From Berkiella sp050247135 (GTDB taxonomy: Bacteria > Pseudomonadota > Gammaproteobacteria > Berkiellales > Berkiellaceae), in the NCBI GenBank assembly GCA_050247135.1, contig JBFWUT010000003.1, forward strand, positions 93,193 to 157,192: 64,000 nucleotides of DNA, in the 5' to 3' direction. The position numbers and the translations under genes are program-made. Positions 60,691 to 64,000 of this stretch are shown here, in pieces (within the stretch, counting starts at the first letter, position 1; each line of letters begins with the position of its first letter). The notes below the pieces were generated by a model. It had not been told where the DNA came from and searched no databases. It saw only the letters and a list, made by a program, of their open reading frames with translations.

Positions 60691-62469
60691 TTATTTCTGG
60701 ACGGGTATCGCTGGTGAGTGGGATAACTCTATGACTTTTTCATTGGTATACCCTCCACTTGGATTGTGATCGGTATACAATATCGTTGCATTGGGTAACT
60801 CTTCGCGAATAAGCTCTTTAACTAATTTTGCATAATTACCGATAGCAGATGTTGGTTCATCCATAATAAGACATTCTGGTTGTTGCAATAGAGCACGAAT
60901 AATGGCAAGTCTTTGCTTCTCACCTGGACTAAATACTTGATCCCAATTTTTTTTCACGGTATTTAATTGATTGATAATATCTTTTTTAATTTTGAGTTTA
61001 TTGAGCCATTTAGAGATTTTTGCAATCTGCTTTAATGAATAATTTTTTGGATAATAGGGGTAAGTAAGATTTTCCAATAAAGTTGACGCATGCTGAAAAA
61101 AATAGGGAGTTTGGGGGATAAAAACAGTTTTTTTAGGTAATTTTATTTTGCCTGAAAAGTGGGGGTTAATGCCTGCAAATGTTTTAAGTAGTGTTGACTT
61201 GCCAGCTCCTGAAGGTGCAGAGAGGAGATAGGTTCGACCTGGTTCAATTTTGATGTTCTGATTGTGTAAAACATTGCTATTGCTTAGATAAATGCTGCCT
61301 TTAAACTCAAGATTATTGGTTTCTTTGATATATTCTTTGAGTTTTTTTTGCTTCTCACGCCATTTGTTGGTTTCTTTTTCAAATAGTTTGATATTGTTGT
61401 AGGCGTGTGTAAAAGAAATCATTTTGTCGTGGTGTTCAGCGAAGCCATTGACAAATCCTAATACCTTTCCGAAATGAGTTGAGATTGCAAAAAAGCTGTT
61501 TCTATCTAGAGCAAATGTGGTCATGCCGCTCATTAGACCTGGAATGCAGACTAACGCACCAAGAGGATATGACACCAGTTCTCCAAATTTTTTAATAAAT
61601 TTCCGCATAGATTTATATTTGAATCTATCTGCTCTGGTATCATATTTTTTGTTACTTAACTTTTGTAAATACTGAGATTCAAATCTTCCGCCGTTTAACA
61701 TGGCGATTGATTCTGAGCTGTTGTCACAATAATGAAGATGCGCTTGTTGCTCAAGATAAAGCTTGTTTTCTTTGCGGCTTAACTCCTGAATAGGACTTGT
61801 AAATTTTTTTAAAATCGCTAATGAAATCCCACCATAGATTATTGCCAGTAACGGGAGATAACAAGGAATGGTAAAACCAGTAAGAATTTGCAACCCAGGT
61901 GATAGGTAAAATAGCTGGTAAATAGAAACGCTTGCGCCAACAAATCCAGTTAGGACTGTTGTGGAAGTTTCTATTAAATTAACCGTAAATTGTCGAATAT
62001 TTTTTGATAAAACTTCAATGTTTACTTTGGTAGATTTTCTCTTGTTTTGATCATGTATTTTGACACCATGAAATGTCTTTTTTCTAAAATAGAGATCGAG
62101 GTAGTCGGCATTCATTTGTTTTGCAATTCGGTTGCTTAAGGCATTGGCGCAAAATGAACTTAAGGCATCGCACATCGAGTCAAGGGGAAGATATAGCCCG
62201 AACAGGAGTAAAGTTGGCGCAATCATATTGGTTAAGATGAGTTCTTGGGCATTGAAAAGGCTAAACCAGGTGGTACCAACATCACTTAACCAGATTATTA
62301 GCAAGGCCCGAATGATGCAAAGCGAAATGATAGCAACTAATAGAAGAAGATTTTCAACGTTTTCCTTTTTAAAGTTGAGGTAGGGTTGAAGCAGGCGAAT
62401 GATATCCGCTCCTCTTTCGGTGGCTTCGCTTAATAAGGTTTTACACCGATTAAAAGGGATAAAGAACAT
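60691..62469 (-). CDS. ABC transporter, fused permease and ATPase (ABC_membrane_2/YddA-like)
   Basis: The 592-residue protein has five or six N-terminal membrane segments (about residues 45-330) and a C-terminal ATPase domain. Walker A is 'SAPSGAGKSTLLKTFAG', the signature 'FSPGEKQRLAIIRALL' and Walker B 'CLIMDEPTSAIG'. The order and the S-P-G-E signature fit the SbmA/BacA and YddA group of ABC_membrane_2 exporters or importers. It has no C39 peptidase domain. The substrate is unknown. The gene ends opposite adc. Confidence 0.8.
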   Translation of the reverse strand: MFFIPFNRCKTLLSEATERGADIIRLLQPYLNFKKENVENLLLLVAIISLCIIRALLIIWLSDVGTTWFSLFNAQELILTNMIAPTLLLFGLYLPLDSMCDALSSFCANALSNRIAKQMNADYLDLYFRKKTFHGVKIHDQNKRKSTKVNIEVLSKNIRQFTVNLIETSTTVLTGFVGASVSIYQLFYLSPGLQILTGFTIPCYLPLLAIIYGGISLAILKKFTSPIQELSRKENKLYLEQQAHLHYCDNSSESIAMLNGGRFESQYLQKLSNKKYDTRADRFKYKSMRKFIKKFGELVSYPLGALVCIPGLMSGMTTFALDRNSFFAISTHFGKVLGFVNGFAEHHDKMISFTHAYNNIKLFEKETNKWREKQKKLKEYIKETNNLEFKGSIYLSNSNVLHNQNIKIEPGRTYLLSAPSGAGKSTLLKTFAGINPHFSGKIKLPKKTVFIPQTPYFFQHASTLLENLTYPYYPKNYSLKQIAKISKWLNKLKIKKDIINQLNTVKKNWDQVFSPGEKQRLAIIRALLQQPECLIMDEPTSAIGNYAKLVKELIREELPNATILYTDHNPSGGYTNEKVIELSHSPAIPVQK

Positions 62470-62562
62470 CTTATGAGTGTTAAAAATTAAATGAGCACAT
62501 TATCACTAAATGAGATACTAAGACTATGGTGAAGTTGCTTTTTCAGTTAGAGTACATTATTA

Positions 62563-62592
62563 ACGCCCTCACTATACGAAAAGCGAGGGCGT
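62563..62592 (-). terminator. Terminator-like hairpin after the secreted protein gene
   Basis: ACGCCCTC at 62563-62570 pairs with GAGGGCGT at 62585-62592 around a 14-base loop. On the minus strand it is followed by TTAATAAT, so it can terminate the gene at 62599-63420. Confidence 0.5.
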
Positions 62593-62598
62593 GCGCAG

Positions 62599-63420
62599 CT
62601 AGCTTTTAACTTGTTCGAGAAGAGTGGGTTGTTCGTTTGTAAAGTCGACCCAAGGGTTGGTACCCAGCATTTTGGCTGTGTCACTTTCGGCTTCATAGTG
62701 CATTTGCCATATTTTGGGACCGTGGATGTAGGCAACACAAATGCCATCTTTAGCGTCCATAAATGCTCCGTGAGGCGTGAGGCCAGGGTAACTTAAGCGC
62801 CAACCTGGGCCCTTGCTGGTCACTTTGCTCATGGTCAGTTTCGCCACGGTGTTATCTTTTAATAAAAAGAACCAGGTCCATGGCCCACCCGAGACTAACG
62901 TCATGACTTCATCGACGCCAGTACCATTTTTTGCAAAGTTAACATGCAGTTTGCCAAATTTGTTTTGTGCGTCAATGCGATCTTGTTCATCCATTGCCTT
63001 GAGATCATAAATTTTGGGGTAGGGTGGAACATCTTCTTCTTGTGAAGACAGACTGCCGCCGTTTTCCATGACAGGTTTGCGACCTGCTTGGCGAATTTGC
63101 TTGAGTAATGCTTTGCGATTCAGTTCAAATATCGACAATATTTGTTCTTTTTGCCAAGGGCTTAGTGCCTTTGTTCTAGAGATATTGAGTATGGTGTTGG
63201 CCTTTTCAGGGATAATCACTTCGTCCAGATGAACTCCGACGGTATGTAAAACGTTGTTGATCTGTTTTAAGTCGACAGCGCTTTCTCTGCCATCGCTAAA
63301 TGAAAGTGTTGCGGGTGGATTATATTTAGAAGACTTTGCGATGCAAGTTGTGCATGTACCGATGATTGCGGCACACGCAACGCCCAAAACGAGTTTTCTT
63401 ATTAACATAATTGAGGACAT
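62599..63420 (-). CDS. Secreted hypothetical protein
   Basis: The 273-residue protein has a hydrophobic signal peptide (about residues 5-27, ending near CIAKS; an inner ATG four codons later, MLIRKLVLG, may be the real start). The cysteines at the end of the signal region could allow lipid attachment, but the usual L-x-x-C box is not clear. The mature protein contains helical and beta stretches with tryptophan-rich motifs ('SGGPWTWFFLL', 'KIWQMHYEAES'), which I do not recognise. It stands alone. The leader region before it has repeated GGACATCCATC boxes. Confidence 0.6.
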   Translation of the reverse strand: MSSIMLIRKLVLGVACAAIIGTCTTCIAKSSKYNPPATLSFSDGRESAVDLKQINNVLHTVGVHLDEVIIPEKANTILNISRTKALSPWQKEQILSIFELNRKALLKQIRQAGRKPVMENGGSLSSQEEDVPPYPKIYDLKAMDEQDRIDAQNKFGKLHVNFAKNGTGVDEVMTLVSGGPWTWFFLLKDNTVAKLTMSKVTSKGPGWRLSYPGLTPHGAFMDAKDGICVAYIHGPKIWQMHYEAESDTAKMLGTNPWVDFTNEQPTLLEQVKS

Positions 63421-63644
63421 CCATCAATATGGGGGGATGATGGATGTTACGACAAATATCGTATGGAAGAAAACCAGCTCACTCGATACGTTTTAATAAG
63501 AGACAATAAGGACATCCATCTATTCAGTCCTCGTTATCCTTTGTACAAAACTGTGCCTAAGGCAAAAGGGTATAAAAGCTTTGAGTGAGCATTAGTTAAA
63601 ACTGTATTTTGAAGCTAATGAAGATTTTTGGGGGTGTTATATTT

Positions 63645-64000
63645 TTATAAATAACAATTTTTCGCAGCATTAATGCCTTTAGGACGTCGTTCTTTATTTT
63701 TGTCACCGAAGTCGGCAAGGATAAGCGTATGCCCGATGGCATGGAAGAAGTATTTCTCAAGATGTTTGACCATATCGAGCCATCCATTGCTGCTTAAATG
63801 CAAGCGGTTGAGGATAGGTGCGAGATGTTGTGGGATGGCACCGCGTTTACCTTCGCGCAAAGCGCGTCCTGTCTCATCGATGAGTTGTAAATAGTCTGAG
63901 AGTTTAAAATCGATGTGAGGTGCGTCGTTGGCAGCAGAGGATTTCCCATTGGCAAAGGCCATGAGGCTTTTAGGCTGTTTAAACTGGTCGCACAGTTTCG
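63645..64000 (-). CDS. C-terminal end of a transposase-like protein, runs off the window
   Basis: The frame is open from the right edge to a stop at 63645, giving about 117 residues. The segment 'LSDYLQLIDETGRALREGKRGAIP', here its core DYLQLIDETGRALREGKRG, followed by 'QHLAPILNRLHLSSNGWLDMVKHLEKYF', matches the conserved C-terminal region of large COG1943-type (Y1/REP-associated) transposases, where 'YxxLVDWTGRAIRxDKRGAI' occurs before a HUH-linked tail. The N-terminal catalytic domain would lie outside the window, so whether the gene is intact cannot be judged. Confidence 0.65.
   Translation of the reverse strand, partial: KLCDQFKQPKSLMAFANGKSSAANDAPHIDFKLSDYLQLIDETGRALREGKRGAIPQHLAPILNRLHLSSNGWLDMVKHLEKYFFHAIGHTLILADFGDKNKERRPKGINAAKNCYL

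Noticed and set aside
60691..62469. ABC transporter considered as the exporter of the double-glycine peptides
   Set aside because: It has no N-terminal C39 peptidase domain, has the SbmA/YddA-type layout, and is 8-23 kb away from the peptide genes.
63254..63496. 80-codon plus-strand frame over the start of the secreted protein gene
   Set aside because: Antisense to the signal peptide region, no ribosome binding site and no motif.
1..64000. tRNA, rRNA and riboswitch genes
   Set aside because: None was recognised by eye in the gaps between genes; no cloverleaf-like T-loop (GGTTCRANYCC) was noticed outside coding regions. A covariance-model search would be needed to be certain.

Overview
The window looks like a chromosomal segment of a gammaproteobacterium of the Legionellales type (Legionella, Coxiella and Berkiella-like lineages). 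The evidence is the moderate-to-low G+C, the conserved gammaproteobacterial blocks (kdsD-lptCAB-rpoN-hpf-ptsN-hprK-rapZ-EIIA-ptsO, mla-ibaG-murA, rplM-rpsI, petABC-sspAB), a bdhA-patatin pair, a PHB synthase, an ankyrin-type protein and two very large proteins with eukaryotic-type kinase domains. The last group is typical of host-associated bacteria that deliver effectors. No secretion-system genes, rRNA or tRNA were seen, and the genus is not certain.

Layout. Positions 1-9.2 kb are accessory-looking: a hypothetical protein related to the tail of a giant kinase and open to the left edge, gene-poor DNA, a DUF3592-like membrane protein, a TIKI/ChaN-like protein, an ankyrin-type protein, a DUF1275 membrane protein, a PLP-dependent serine/threonine dehydratase and a Sel1-repeat protein. 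At 9.3-11.1 kb is a c-di-GMP phosphodiesterase with a degenerate GGDEF domain. At 11.3-21.5 kb two tandem genes of 1581 and 1842 codons encode N-terminal kinase domains followed by long helical or coiled-coil regions. From 21.5 to 29.0 kb, on the minus strand, is the envelope/nitrogen-PTS block: KDO precursor isomerase, the LPS-transport proteins LptC, LptA and LptB, sigma-54, HPF, PtsN, a short HPr kinase, RapZ, an EIIA-Man-type protein and NPr. From 29.2 to 37.4 kb, on the plus strand, is the Mla lipid-asymmetry operon, a GT-C-like membrane protein, ibaG, murA, a hydrolase and zapE.

From 37.5 to 40.6 kb two small peptides with class II microcin-type double-glycine leaders lie directly upstream of feoAB, which has a promoter overlapped by a Fur-like box. 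One of these peptides has a short, His- and acid-rich mature part. From 40.7 to 49 kb come a histone-like HU protein, GlcF, a thioredoxin-fold [2Fe-2S] ferredoxin, rplM-rpsI, and then a roughly 5 kb segment (ribE, hipBA, a TPR protein, a small secreted protein and an SpmAB-like membrane protein) that separates rpsI from petA. The HipA has lost its catalytic residues. From 49.1 to 52.8 kb is the cytochrome bc1 operon petABC followed by sspAB, and then a third double-glycine peptide.

From 53.3 to 60.7 kb there is a polyhydroxybutyrate/acetoacetate region: class I PhaC, 3-hydroxybutyrate dehydrogenase, a patatin-like phospholipase and acetoacetate decarboxylase, interspersed with hypothetical, HMA-like and HDOD proteins. 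The window closes with an ABC transporter, a secreted hypothetical protein and the C-terminal end of a transposase-like gene that runs off the right edge.
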